Shown: positions 34,641 through 43,641 of the stretch, in pieces
Layout: every line of letters starts with the position of its first letter
Numbering within the stretch: position 1 is the stretch's first letter
Assembly (NCBI RefSeq): GCF_003854275.1
Contig: NZ_QTQP01000051.1
Location: 1 to 51,803, forward strand
Reading direction: 5' to 3'
Origin: Burkholderia sp. Bp8963
GTDB lineage: Bacteria > Pseudomonadota > Gammaproteobacteria > Burkholderiales > Burkholderiaceae
DNA length: 51,803 nt
Made by a program: the position numbers and the translations under genes
Notes under the pieces: generated by a model
Seen by the model: the letters and a program-made list of their open reading frames with translations, nothing else
Told to the model about the DNA's origin: nothing
Databases searched by the model: none

Positions 34641-35882
34641 ATGAGAGTTATTGTGCTGGGCGGCGGGGTAGTCGGAGTCACGACCGCGTACCAACTTCAA
34701 AGGGACGGCCATGAAGTTGTGCTGATCGACCGCCAGACTGTCGTGGCTGGCGAGACGAGTTGGGGGAATGCCGGGATGATCGCGCCGGGCCATTCCTTTG
34801 TCTGGTCGTCGCCGAAGGCGCCGATGACGCTACTGAAATCGCTGGTCCTGAAGGATCAGGCGTTGCGTTTCAGGTTCTCCGCCGATCCGCGCCTCTACAC
34901 CTGGTCCTGGCGCTTCCTGATGGAATGCACGTCGGAAAAGGCGCGTCGCAACACGCTGCTCAAGCATCGGCTTGCCGCATACTCGCAGGCCGTCCTTCAG
35001 CAGGTGATCACCGATGATCCGCTTGACTACGACAGGAACGATCGGGGAATCCTCTATTTCCACCGGAGCCAGGAAGCACTGGACCGAGGCGTGATGCAGA
35101 TGAAACTGCTCGAATCGGACGGACAAGTCATCAAGGTGCTGTCCCGCGATGACGTGATTGCGCTCGATCCCGCGCTTTCATCAGCGAAGGAAGGAATCGT
35201 CGGCGCGATTTATTGCCCGACTGACGAAACGGGCGATCCTGCGAAATTCGCGCGCGCGCTGGCTGAGAAGGTCGGTTCGAGAGGTGGGCAGATCCGGACA
35301 GGCACCGCGATTCTCGGCCTCGAAACGTCCGGTAGCGAAATCGTAGGGGTCCATACCGATAATGGCTTCGTGAAAGGTGATGCTTACGTGGTCGCGCTCG
35401 GCAGCTACAGCCCCGTTCTCGCCCGACAGATCGGGATTCATCTGCCGATTTATCCCGTGAAAGGTTACTCGCTCACCATTCCGATCGAGGGGCACGCGTC
35501 GCCGCCCAGCGTCGCAGCGGTGGACGAGCACAATCTTGTCGCCATCTCGCGATTCGGCGATCGGATTCGGGTCACCGCGACGGCGGAATTCGCCGGCTAT
35601 GACACGAGTCACAAGCCGTCCGATTTCGCATTCATGAAGCGCGTGACGCAGGCGCTCTATCCCGACGGAGCGAACTACGATCGCGCGGAGATGTGGGCTG
35701 GCCTGCGGCCGATGACACCGAGCAACCTGCCATGCTTCGGCCGCCGACGGTATCGGAACCTGTTCCTGAATACCGGTCACGGCCATATCGGGTGGACGAT
35801 GTCACACGGATCGGCCAGGATTACGGCCGACCTGATTGCCGGGCGCAAACCGGCCATTCCGATGGAAGGCCTCGTGGCGTGA
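34641..35882 (+). CDS. D-amino-acid dehydrogenase-like FAD oxidoreductase (DadA-like)
   Basis: The protein is 413 aa. RVIVLGGGVVGVTTAYQLQR and VVLIDRQ form the FAD Rossmann site at the N-terminus, followed by ETSWGNAGMIAPGHSFVWSS, the DadA signature. The body includes CPTDETGDPAKFARALAEK and IYPVKGYSLTIPI, and the end AGLRPMTPSNLPCFG and NTGHGHIGWTMSHGSARI closes the flavin pocket. DadA enzymes oxidise D-amino acids to 2-oxo acids plus ammonia, passing electrons to the membrane quinone pool; broad substrate range. It is not paired with alr. The ATG at 34641 is supported by GCTGAGGACATC. The aminotransferase gene follows after 120 bp. Confidence 0.93.
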   Translation: MRVIVLGGGVVGVTTAYQLQRDGHEVVLIDRQTVVAGETSWGNAGMIAPGHSFVWSSPKAPMTLLKSLVLKDQALRFRFSADPRLYTWSWRFLMECTSEKARRNTLLKHRLAAYSQAVLQQVITDDPLDYDRNDRGILYFHRSQEALDRGVMQMKLLESDGQVIKVLSRDDVIALDPALSSAKEGIVGAIYCPTDETGDPAKFARALAEKVGSRGGQIRTGTAILGLETSGSEIVGVHTDNGFVKGDAYVVALGSYSPVLARQIGIHLPIYPVKGYSLTIPIEGHASPPSVAAVDEHNLVAISRFGDRIRVTATAEFAGYDTSHKPSDFAFMKRVTQALYPDGANYDRAEMWAGLRPMTPSNLPCFGRRRYRNLFLNTGHGHIGWTMSHGSARITADLIAGRKPAIPMEGLVA

Positions 35883-36002
35883 CAGCCGCGGCAGGCGATA
35901 GCGGACGCGCACAGGCGCATCGCCGAAAATGTCGCAGCGATCTCGAGAGCGCCTGGTGATCCGGAAACTATTTCAATTCGTGTTGAGCGATGGAGACGGG
36001 AC

Positions 36003-37385
36003 ATGCAACGAGCTGATATGCACAGCAGCGACATCAAACACTACATTCACCCGTATACCAACCTGAGTTCGCATCAGTCGGTCGGCCCGATGGTCATCGA
36101 GCGCGGCGAAGGCGTATATGTCCATGACGACAAGGGCAATCGCTATCTTGAAGCCCTGAGTGGACTCTGGTGCGCGGCACTTGGCTTCAGCGAAACCCGC
36201 CTGGCGGATGCCGCCGATCGGCAGATGCGCCGGCTTCCGTTTTATCACGCGTTCGGTCACAAGTCGTCGGAGCCGTCCATCAAGCTCGCCGAGAAACTGA
36301 TATCGATGGCGCCGGTGCCGATGTCGAAGGTGTTCTTTGCGAATTCGGGATCGGAGGCCAACGACACCGCGATCAAGCTGGTCTGGTATTACAACAACGC
36401 ACTGGGCAGGCCGAAGAAGAAAAAGATCATTGCCCGTTCGCGGAGCTATCACGGCGTGACGATCGCGACAGGAAGCCTGACCGGATCTCTGACCAATCAT
36501 CAGGACTTCGACCTTCCGATCGACAGGATTTTGCACACGGATTGCCCCGACTTTTACCGGTACGGAATGCCGGGCGAGACCGAGGAAGACTTTGCGACCC
36601 GGTGTGTGGGGTCCCTCGAGCAGTTGATCCAGGCGGAGGGGCCGGATACGATCGCTGCCTTCTTCGCAGAGCCGATCATGGCTTCAGCCGGGATGATTCT
36701 TCCGCCGGCCACGTATGTCGAAAAGCTCCAGGCGCTGTTGAAAAGGCATGACATCCTGTTGATCGCCGACGAGGTCATTTGCGGATTCGCACGCACGGGC
36801 AAGATGTTCGGCACGGAATCGTTCGGAATGTCGCCCGACATCATTACGCTCGCCAAACAGCTCTCGGCCGGGTACGCACCGATTTCCGCGGTAATGGTTT
36901 CTGATCGAATCGATCGTGCGATGGTCGACGAAAGCGAGAAAATCGGCACTTTTGCGCATGGATTCACCTGCAGCGGGCATCCGGTCTGCGCAGCCGTGGC
37001 GCTCGAAGCGTTGCGCATCTACGTGGATGACGACATGGTCGGGCGGGTGCAGGAAATCGCGCCGCATTTTCAGGCGCGCGTCGCGGCACTTGGCGAGCAC
37101 CCCCTTGTCGGTACGACACGCGGACACGGATTGATCGCGGCGCTCGAACTCGTCGCCGACAAAGGCACGCGGGCGTCGTTCGCGCAATCCGCGGGTGTCG
37201 CGTCTTACGTGGGCGAGCGTGCGCGTGTACATGGAATGATCACGCGGGCATCAGGCGACATCGTGAATTTTTGTCCACCGCTGATCATCACGCACGACCA
37301 GATCGATGAAATGTTCGACGCGGCAACGAGAGCGCTTGATGACACGGCGCAGTGGCTCGCCGCCAGACGTGCCAGCGCTGCATGA
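36003..37385 (+). CDS. Class III (omega-type) aminotransferase
   Basis: The protein is 460 aa. GLWCAALGFSE, FFANSGSEANDTAIKLVWYY (PLP phosphate site), SRSYHGVTIATGSLTG, LIADEVICGFARTGKMFG with Asp256 binding the pyridine nitrogen, and ITLAKQLSAGYAPISAVMV with the PLP Lys285 are all present. It belongs to the pyruvate-using omega-aminotransferase branch that handles diamines, beta- and omega-amino acids; the exact amino donor is unknown. It follows the DadA-like gene and probably shares its promoter. The first ATG (36003) has GGAGACGGGAC upstream; a second ATG at 36018 is possible. It converges on the GntR gene. Confidence 0.93.
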   Translation: MQRADMHSSDIKHYIHPYTNLSSHQSVGPMVIERGEGVYVHDDKGNRYLEALSGLWCAALGFSETRLADAADRQMRRLPFYHAFGHKSSEPSIKLAEKLISMAPVPMSKVFFANSGSEANDTAIKLVWYYNNALGRPKKKKIIARSRSYHGVTIATGSLTGSLTNHQDFDLPIDRILHTDCPDFYRYGMPGETEEDFATRCVGSLEQLIQAEGPDTIAAFFAEPIMASAGMILPPATYVEKLQALLKRHDILLIADEVICGFARTGKMFGTESFGMSPDIITLAKQLSAGYAPISAVMVSDRIDRAMVDESEKIGTFAHGFTCSGHPVCAAVALEALRIYVDDDMVGRVQEIAPHFQARVAALGEHPLVGTTRGHGLIAALELVADKGTRASFAQSAGVASYVGERARVHGMITRASGDIVNFCPPLIITHDQIDEMFDAATRALDDTAQWLAARRASAA

Positions 37386-37439
37386 TCGGACGCCCGCCGA
37401 CGCCCGCTGGTCGTTGCGCCCGATGCAACCGAACCGCTT

Positions 37440-38162
37440 CTACTGCGAATAGAGCTTCACGACCCCGGCGTCGACGACCTTCGTGATCTCTTCCATGCGG
37501 CAAGTAATATGCGTCTCCGTCAACTCGCGGCAACGCTGCGCGTCGCGTGCTTCGATCGCATCGAGAATCTCGAGATGTTCGGCGAATGCATCGTGCCCGC
37601 GCTGTTCGAGATCGACCCAGCGAATGAAGTGGATGCGTGCGTTGATCCCGTAGAGTGCCCGCACCATCTCGTTGTTGCCGGACAAGGCCACGAGTCGGAC
37701 GTGAAACTCCTCGTCCCGGGTGACCAGCTCGGCCGCGGGCGCGTGGGCCTTGTTCTTCATCACGTCCTTCCAGAACTTGCGCAACGCCCGGATGTCCTTG
37801 GCATCGGCGCGCTCAACGGCAAGTTGTACGGCAGATGCCTCGATGCTGCGACGAAACTCGAACAGATCGAAGATATCCTGCCGGTTCAGCTCCCGGACGA
37901 AGAACCCGCGATTGGGGACAAAATGCAGCAGGTTCTCGGCGACGAGCCGATTGAGTGCCTCCCGAAGCGGGGTTCGACTCACCTGGAATTTTTCGGCGAG
38001 TTCGAGTTCATTGATTCTTTCACCTGGCCGGATCGTGTAGAGGACGGCCATGGCTTTCAATTGTTCGTACAGGTCGTTGACCGTGAGCCCGGCTCGCTTG
38101 GGTGCGCTGGTCTCACGTACGCGCGGTCGCGATTCCCGTAGCAATGACGAGTAGCCTGCCAT
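37440..38162 (-). CDS. GntR-family regulator, FadR/FCD subfamily (probable cluster repressor)
   Basis: The protein is 240 aa. The winged helix-turn-helix (about 25-95) reads YTIRPGERINELELAEKF and VSRTPLREALNRLVAENLL, then GFFVRELNRQDIFDLFEFRR links to an all-helical FCD domain (about 95-230) with the metal/ligand residues in EFHVRLVALSGNNEM and FAEHLEILDAIEARD. FCD regulators sense small carboxylic acids and usually repress neighbouring catabolic genes through short palindromes with GT/AC half sites. TGTCGACA, found four times in this cluster, fits that pattern. The gene itself has no such site in its own upstream region. The start at 38162 is weakly supported by AAGGATATCTGGAA. Confidence 0.92.
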   Translation of the reverse strand: MAGYSSLLRESRPRVRETSAPKRAGLTVNDLYEQLKAMAVLYTIRPGERINELELAEKFQVSRTPLREALNRLVAENLLHFVPNRGFFVRELNRQDIFDLFEFRRSIEASAVQLAVERADAKDIRALRKFWKDVMKNKAHAPAAELVTRDEEFHVRLVALSGNNEMVRALYGINARIHFIRWVDLEQRGHDAFAEHLEILDAIEARDAQRCRELTETHITCRMEEITKVVDAGVVKLYSQ

Positions 38163-38558
38163 TTCCAGATATCCTTCGGGCGCCTGCCGCGCCGATCATT
38201 CAATGTTTCGCCGCGACTCCTGATGCATGCGCGTCGTGGTGGTTGCTATGTTCGCTATGTTCGCGTCGGCCTGCGCGTTGCGCTGGCGACATGTCGCCGG
38301 ATGAGGTGTTTGCCTGAAAACCGTAAAGACCGCACGGTGAATCGGGCTCACAAGTGTCGGCATGTCTGTATTCTACAGTACGGTTTTGGTGTGGCGCCCC
38401 TTGCATTTTCCAGACCACAGTGCGCAGCGATACAGGCGAAACAACGCGAGTTCGCGATTGCGAACAAAAAGCGGTTCGTGGGAATATCGACCGAATTGCC
38501 TGCCGGTGGAGAGCGAAGCAGGCAAATCCCCGGGCCACGCTACGACCGATCGAAGCGC
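38163..38558. other. Intergenic region with a short palindrome
   Basis: Nearly 400 bases separate the GntR and gamma-glutamyltransferase genes. The transferase frame is open through much of it but without a plausible start. CTGTA-TTC-TACAG at 38366-38378 is a perfect short inverted repeat and may be an operator. No perfect TGTCGACA is present. Confidence 0.4.
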
Positions 38559-40565
38559 ATGAATTCAATGAACAATTCAATGAATCAGCACCCGATATTC
38601 CCGTATGCAGCCGTGCTGGTCACCGCCACCCTGATGGCGGCATGCGGGGGCAACGTCGAAACCGAACTGGGCAACGCGAAGCAGCCCGCGCACGACGTGA
38701 GCTGTCTCGCGGTCGACAACAGCGGCTCGACGGTCGTGGTGGGCTCCAGCCAGCCGGGCGATCCGTCGCTGCCTGAACCGTCGTCGGGTTATCGCACCGG
38801 GTTGAAACCCGTCTATGCGAAGACGTACATGGTGGTGACCTCGAACGCGTATGCGAGCGCGGCCGGCTGCGCGGTGCTGAAGAAGGGCGGCACCGCGGCC
38901 GATGCGGCGGTCGCCGTGCAGGCCGTGCTGGGTCTCACGGTGCCCGAGGCGACCGGCCTCGGGGCCGGCGGCGTGCTGCTCTACTACGACGGGCGAAAAA
39001 AAGCGGTCCAGGCGTACGACGGCCGCGAGACGGCGCCGGCTGCGGCCACCGGGAACTACCTGCGCTATGTGGACGACTGGAGCGATCATTCTGCCCCGCA
39101 ACCGAACGCACGCGCGAGCGGCCGGTCCATCGGCACAATCGGCGTCCCGCGGCTGATCGAGTTACTGCAGCGGGATCACGGCAAACTGGCATGGAAGGAT
39201 CTGTTCGGCGATGCGATCTCGCTCGCAACGAACGGCTTTCCTATCGGCGGCCGCCTCGCCGATGCAATCGCCACGAATGCCGCGGATCTGAAGCGCGACC
39301 CCGAGGCCGCCGCGTACTTCCTCAACGCGGACGGATCGCCGAAGACGCTCGGCACGTTGCTGAAGAATCCCGCGTACGCGCAGACGCTGACGCTGATCGC
39401 GCAAACAGGCGCGAACGCGCTGTACACGGGGCAGATCGCACAGGACATCGTCGCGAAGATCGCGGCGACGAAGGGTGCCGACGGCTCGACGATCACGCCG
39501 GGCAAGACGACGCTCGCCGACCTCGGCGCGTACCGGGCCAAGCGCCGCGAGCCGGTCTGCACGACTTACCGGACCTACTGGGTGTGCGGAATGCCGCCGC
39601 CGTCGTCGGGCGGCATCGCAGTCGCGTCCGCGCTCGGCATTCTCGAGAATTTCGACCTCGAGTCGATGAAGCCGACGGCGATCGACGGCGAGGGCGGCAA
39701 GCCGACGGTCGCCGCCGTGCATCTGGTGACGGAGGCCGAACGGCTCGCGTATGCGGATCGCGACAAGTACGTCGCGGATGCCGACTTCGTGCCGCCGCCC
39801 GGCGGCACCTGGGACACGCTGCTCAACAAGCCGTATCTGAAGGCGCGTGCGCGGCTGATCGACCTGAACCGGAGCATGGGCACCGCGCAGCCCGGCAATC
39901 TCGGCGCGGTGCCGCTCGGCGTCGATACCACGCTGATCGAGCACGGCACGAACCAGTTCACGATCGTCGACGGCGACGGCAATGTGCTCAGCGCGACGAC
40001 GACCGTCGAGTCGAGCATGGGTTCGTTCCACATGACGCACGGCTTCCTGCTGAACAACCAGCTGACGGATTTCTCCGTGAATCCGACCGACAACGCCGGC
40101 AATCCGGTCGCGAACCGCCTGCAGCCCGGCAAGCGGCCGCGAAGCTCGATGGCGCCGACGATGGTGTTCCGGATCGCCGCGGACGGATCGAAAGGCGATT
40201 TCGTGACGGCGACGGGCTCGCCGGGTGGCGGCGCGATTCCGCAATACGTCATGAAGACGCTCGTCGGCACGCTGGACTGGGGGCTCGACGCGCAGCAGTC
40301 CGCCGGGCTGCTCGACTTCGGCGCAGGCAACAGCCCGACGACCACGATCGGCGGCGAGCATCCGAACGTCAATACCGCGAACAACGGCGCGAACGACCCG
40401 CTGATCTCGGGGCTGGTCGCGCTCGGCCACAAGGTGTCGACGGCGGCGCAACCGAGCGGCGTGAACACGGTGAGGCGCGTGCAGGTCAACCAGCAGCCGG
40501 TGCTGCAGGGCGGCACGGATCCGCGCCGGGAAGGCGTCGTGCTCGGCGATACGTTCAAGCCTTGA
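38559..40565 (+). CDS. ggt: Gamma-glutamyltransferase, predicted lipoprotein
   Basis: The protein is 668 aa. The N-terminus PYAAVLVTATLMAACGG ends in a lipobox (LMAAC), so the protein is likely lipid-anchored in the periplasm. The heavy-chain part has AYASAAGCAVLKKGGTAADAAVAVQAVLG and TGLGAGGVLLYYDG; self-cleavage should occur before Thr464 in EHGTNQFTIVDGDGN, making the N-terminal nucleophile. SSMAPTMVF and ATGSPGGGAIPQYVMKTL form the rest of the active site. GGT cleaves glutathione and other gamma-glutamyl compounds, or transfers the glutamyl group. It is longer than E. coli GGT because of an N-terminal linker and inserts. The first of three close ATGs (38559) is used. Its stop almost abuts the convergent GST gene. 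Confidence 0.93.
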   Translation: MNSMNNSMNQHPIFPYAAVLVTATLMAACGGNVETELGNAKQPAHDVSCLAVDNSGSTVVVGSSQPGDPSLPEPSSGYRTGLKPVYAKTYMVVTSNAYASAAGCAVLKKGGTAADAAVAVQAVLGLTVPEATGLGAGGVLLYYDGRKKAVQAYDGRETAPAAATGNYLRYVDDWSDHSAPQPNARASGRSIGTIGVPRLIELLQRDHGKLAWKDLFGDAISLATNGFPIGGRLADAIATNAADLKRDPEAAAYFLNADGSPKTLGTLLKNPAYAQTLTLIAQTGANALYTGQIAQDIVAKIAATKGADGSTITPGKTTLADLGAYRAKRREPVCTTYRTYWVCGMPPPSSGGIAVASALGILENFDLESMKPTAIDGEGGKPTVAAVHLVTEAERLAYADRDKYVADADFVPPPGGTWDTLLNKPYLKARARLIDLNRSMGTAQPGNLGAVPLGVDTTLIEHGTNQFTIVDGDGNVLSATTTVESSMGSFHMTHGFLLNNQLTDFSVNPTDNAGNPVANRLQPGKRPRSSMAPTMVFRIAADGSKGDFVTATGSPGGGAIPQYVMKTLVGTLDWGLDAQQSAGLLDFGAGNSPTTTIGGEHPNVNTANNGANDPLISGLVALGHKVSTAAQPSGVNTVRRVQVNQQPVLQGGTDPRREGVVLGDTFKP

Positions 40566-40566
40566 T

Positions 40567-41223
40567 TCAGGATGGTGCGGCGGCTGGCCTAGCCTTGTCA
40601 TGCTGCGCCGCCAGCGCTGCATCCGCCGCCTGGGCGCGCTGGATGGCCGGGCGGGCCAGGATGCGGTCGATATAGGCGCGCACCACGGGCGTCTCGGGTA
40701 CCAGCTTGAACATCGTGGTCCAGTTCAGCGCCGCACCCCACAGCACGTCCGCCGCCGTAAAGCGCTCGCCCAGCAGGTAGGGCCCCTTGTCCAGTTGCGC
40801 GCAGATCGTATTGATGACGGTGTCGAAGTCGCCGTAGGGCGAGGCGGAGTACGCGGCGGGCGGGCGGTTCATCGAGCGGTCGACAACGGCCGGCTCGAAG
40901 CACGAACCGTAGAACACCATCCAGCGCAGGTACGACCCGCGCAGCGAATCGCCGACCGCCGGCGCCAGGCCGGCTTCCGGATACAGCTCCGCGGCATACA
41001 GATGGACGGCGGCCTGCTCGGTGATGACGGCATCGCCGTGGCGCAGCGCGGGCACCTTGCCCATCGGGTTGATGCCCAGGTAATCGGGCTTGCGGTGTTC
41101 GCCGCTGCGCAGGTCGAATGCGTGCAGTTCGTAGTTGGCGTTCAGCTCTTCGAGCAGCATGCGGGCGCTGGCCGATCGGCTGCGCGGCGCGTGGTAGAGG
41201 ATCAGGTGGCGGTCTTGTGGCAC
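40567..41223 (-). CDS. Glutathione S-transferase family protein
   Basis: The protein is 218 aa. LILYHAPRSRSASARMLLEEL and YLGINPMGKVPALRHGDAVITEQAAVHLYAAEL form the thioredoxin-like N-domain with the glutathione-site cis-Pro and Glu-Gln. The helical C-domain has LLGERFTAADVLWGAALNW. It conjugates or reduces substrates with glutathione in the cytosol; specificity unknown. The start is the GTG at 41223, preceded by GGAGCC; no ATG gives a sensible N-terminus. It is divergent from an AraC-type regulator, 120 bp away, and only one base separates its stop from that of the convergent ggt gene. Confidence 0.92.
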   Translation of the reverse strand: MPQDRHLILYHAPRSRSASARMLLEELNANYELHAFDLRSGEHRKPDYLGINPMGKVPALRHGDAVITEQAAVHLYAAELYPEAGLAPAVGDSLRGSYLRWMVFYGSCFEPAVVDRSMNRPPAAYSASPYGDFDTVINTICAQLDKGPYLLGERFTAADVLWGAALNWTTMFKLVPETPVVRAYIDRILARPAIQRAQAADAALAAQHDKARPAAAPS

Positions 41224-41343
41224 CGTTGGCTCCGGCGTGTGGTCGGGAACAAAATCGCCAATGTAGTGCGGCCGCGCGCAGTCGTCTTGGAAAAACCCGC
41301 TGCCGCGGTGCATCATCGCGGCATCGCATCCGACGCCTTCAAC

Positions 41344-42159
41344 ATGACCGACTTGCGTAACGTTACCGACACACCCAAGGGCGTGGTCGCCCCACAGGCC
41401 TTCCACCAGCGCATCCGCCTGAATCGCTACCACCCGTGTCCCGCACTGGCCGGTGTGCTGGATCACCACTGGATTGTCGAATGGGACTTGCGCGGCCAGC
41501 CGGCCCATGTGCAGCGCACGCTGCCGTATCCATGCGTGAACCTGGTGTTTGACCGGCGGCAGACGGGCGTCTTCGGTGTGGTGTCGGGCGCGTTCGAGAC
41601 CACGCTGACCGACGCGGGTCGCGTGCTCGGCCTGCGCTTTCGGCCCGGCGCCTTTCGCGCGTTCTTCGGCAAGCCGGTGCATTTGCTGACCGACAAGGTG
41701 CTGCCGGTGTCCACGCTGCTCGACTGCAGTGACGCCGAAGCCGACGACATCGTGCTCGGCGCACAAGACGATGCCGGCATGGTGTCGGCCGCAGAGTCGC
41801 TGCTGCTGCGTGTGCTGCCGCGGCCCGATCCGCAGGTCGAGCGCATCCACGCGATCCTGCAGATGTTGCAGCAGGACATCGGCCTCACGCAGGTGCGCGA
41901 CCTGGCCGAACGCGCTGGCCTGCGCGAGCGCACGCTGCAGCAGCTCTTTGCCGATTACGTGGGGGTGACGCCCAAGTGGGTAATCTGTCGCTACCGCCTG
42001 CATGAAGCTGCCGACAAGCTCGCCGGCGGCGAGCCGATCGACTTGGCGGAACTGGCCCACGCGCTCGGCTATTTCGACCAGGCGCATTTCACGCGCGACT
42101 TCCGCAAGCTGGTGGGCAAGGCACCGGCCGAGTACCGGCGCGATGCCAATCAGGCCTGA
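41344..42159 (+). CDS. AraC-family transcriptional regulator
   Basis: The protein is 271 aa. The N-terminal half (about 15-160) matches the DUF6597-type domain of AraC regulators (YHPCPALAGVLDHHWIVEWDL, GLRFRPGAFRAFFG). The C-terminal two-helix AraC DNA-binding domain covers about 175-265 (VRDLAERAGLRERTLQQLF, LAELAHALGYFDQAHFTRDF). The usual target of such genes is the divergent neighbour, here the glutathione S-transferase gene. The ATG at 41344 is preferred; the frame is open far upstream but as the antisense of the GST gene. Confidence 0.9.
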   Translation: MTDLRNVTDTPKGVVAPQAFHQRIRLNRYHPCPALAGVLDHHWIVEWDLRGQPAHVQRTLPYPCVNLVFDRRQTGVFGVVSGAFETTLTDAGRVLGLRFRPGAFRAFFGKPVHLLTDKVLPVSTLLDCSDAEADDIVLGAQDDAGMVSAAESLLLRVLPRPDPQVERIHAILQMLQQDIGLTQVRDLAERAGLRERTLQQLFADYVGVTPKWVICRYRLHEAADKLAGGEPIDLAELAHALGYFDQAHFTRDFRKLVGKAPAEYRRDANQA

Positions 42160-42247
42160 TGCCGCGATTCCGGGGCCGCAGGCGCGTCGGCCGTATCGCG
42201 CGCAGAGTGGCAATGGCCACTACAATCGCCGGTTACGGAGATGCCGC

Positions 42248-42274
42248 CCGATTGGTCCGATTGGTCCGATCGGC
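42248..42274. repeat. 9-bp direct repeat, three units
   Basis: CCGATTGGT, CCGATTGGT, CCGATCGGC in tandem, upstream of the nuclease gene. Short repeats of this kind may vary in number between strains. Confidence 0.6.
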
Positions 42275-42378
42275 CCGACTGCGCGCGTGCTCGTCGCACC
42301 GGCGCCGCGACAACGGTCGAACGCGGCCGTCCGTCGGCATCTTCTGCGCCTGACCCGATACGTACCTGAGGAATCTTC

Positions 42379-43638
42379 GTGAAGTTCATCCACGCGGCAG
42401 ACATTCACCTCGACAGCCCGCTGCATGGCCTGAGTGCCTATCCCGACGCGCCGGCCGCGCAGTTGCGCAACGCGTCCCGCGAGGCGCTGCGGCAGCTCGT
42501 CGACCGCGCGCTCGAGGAAGAGGTGGCCTTTCTCGTGATCGCCGGCGACCTGTATGACGGCGACTGGAAGGATCACAACACTGGCATCTTCTTCAGCCAG
42601 CAGATGGGGCGTCTGCGCAAGGCGGGCATCCGCGCGTTCGTGCTGTGGGGCAACCACGATGCCGAGAGCGAGATGACGAAGAAGCTGACGCTGCCGGACA
42701 ACGTGACGGTCTTCAGTCACCGCAAGCCGGAAGTCCACGTCCTGCCCGAATTCAACGTCGCGCTGCACGGACAGAGCTTCAAGGACAAGGCGGTCGTCGA
42801 CAACCTCGTGCTCGGCTATCCGGAGCCGGTGCCCGGCCACTACAACATCGGCGTGCTGCATACCGCGCTGGAAGGCTACACGGCCCATGCGAGCTACGCG
42901 CCGTGCACGCGCGCGGAGCTGCACGCGAAAGGCTACGACTACTGGGCGCTCGGGCACGTGCACGAGTTCCAGCAATGGGCGGAGCGGTCGACGATCGTGT
43001 TTCCGGGGAACCTGCAGGGCCGGCATATCCGCGAGACGGGGCGCCGCGGCGCCGTGATCGTCAGCGTCGAGAACGGGCACACGCATGTCGAGCGCCTGTA
43101 TCTCGACGTGCTGCGCTGGGAGGCGGTGTCGGTCGATGCGTCAGACTGCGTGTCGATCGCGGACCTGTCGCGCAAGATCGGCCAGTCGCTCGAAGCGCTG
43201 CTGTCGGTCGACGGTCACGTGCCGCGCGCGGTGCGCGTGACGGTGACCGGGCAGACCCCCGCGCATGGTCTCTTCTTCGGACGCGCGACGCAGCTGCGCG
43301 CGGAAGTGCTGAACCAGATCGGCATCATCGGCAACGAGCGGCTCTGGCTCGAGAAGGTCAAGCTCGCGACATCCGCTGCGCACGCCGCAGACGCCACGGA
43401 CGGCGCGAGCGAGCAGCTCGAAGCGCTGGAAGACCTGAAGCAGATCCTCGCGGCGGCGGCGCAGGATCCGGAGTTCATCGCGCTGCTCGAGCGCGACCTG
43501 CGGCCGTTCGTCGGCAAGGTGCGCAGCGAGGTGAAGGAGGACGCGCCGCTGCTTGCGCTCGCGAGGGCCGGCGAGCTGACGGCGCTGGTGCAGCAGGTCG
43601 GCCCCGCGCTGCTCGCGCGTCTGGCCAGGGGGGAGTGA
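42379..43638 (+). CDS. SbcD/YhaO-like metallophosphoesterase (predicted DNA exonuclease)
   Basis: The protein is 419 aa. KFIHAADIHLDSPLHGL, VIAGDLYDGDWKD, LWGNHDAESE, IGVLHTALEG and YWALGHVHEFQ are motifs I to V of the Mre11/SbcD/YhaO calcineurin-like phosphoesterase family, binding two metals. The C-terminal part is the adaptor region of YhaO-type proteins. It should work with the adjacent ATPase as an SbcCD-like nuclease in DNA end processing. The start is a GTG at 42379 after TGAGGAATCTTC. The partner gene starts 3 bases after its stop. Confidence 0.92.
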   Translation: MKFIHAADIHLDSPLHGLSAYPDAPAAQLRNASREALRQLVDRALEEEVAFLVIAGDLYDGDWKDHNTGIFFSQQMGRLRKAGIRAFVLWGNHDAESEMTKKLTLPDNVTVFSHRKPEVHVLPEFNVALHGQSFKDKAVVDNLVLGYPEPVPGHYNIGVLHTALEGYTAHASYAPCTRAELHAKGYDYWALGHVHEFQQWAERSTIVFPGNLQGRHIRETGRRGAVIVSVENGHTHVERLYLDVLRWEAVSVDASDCVSIADLSRKIGQSLEALLSVDGHVPRAVRVTVTGQTPAHGLFFGRATQLRAEVLNQIGIIGNERLWLEKVKLATSAAHAADATDGASEQLEALEDLKQILAAAAQDPEFIALLERDLRPFVGKVRSEVKEDAPLLALARAGELTALVQQVGPALLARLARGE

Positions 43639-43641
43639 GCG

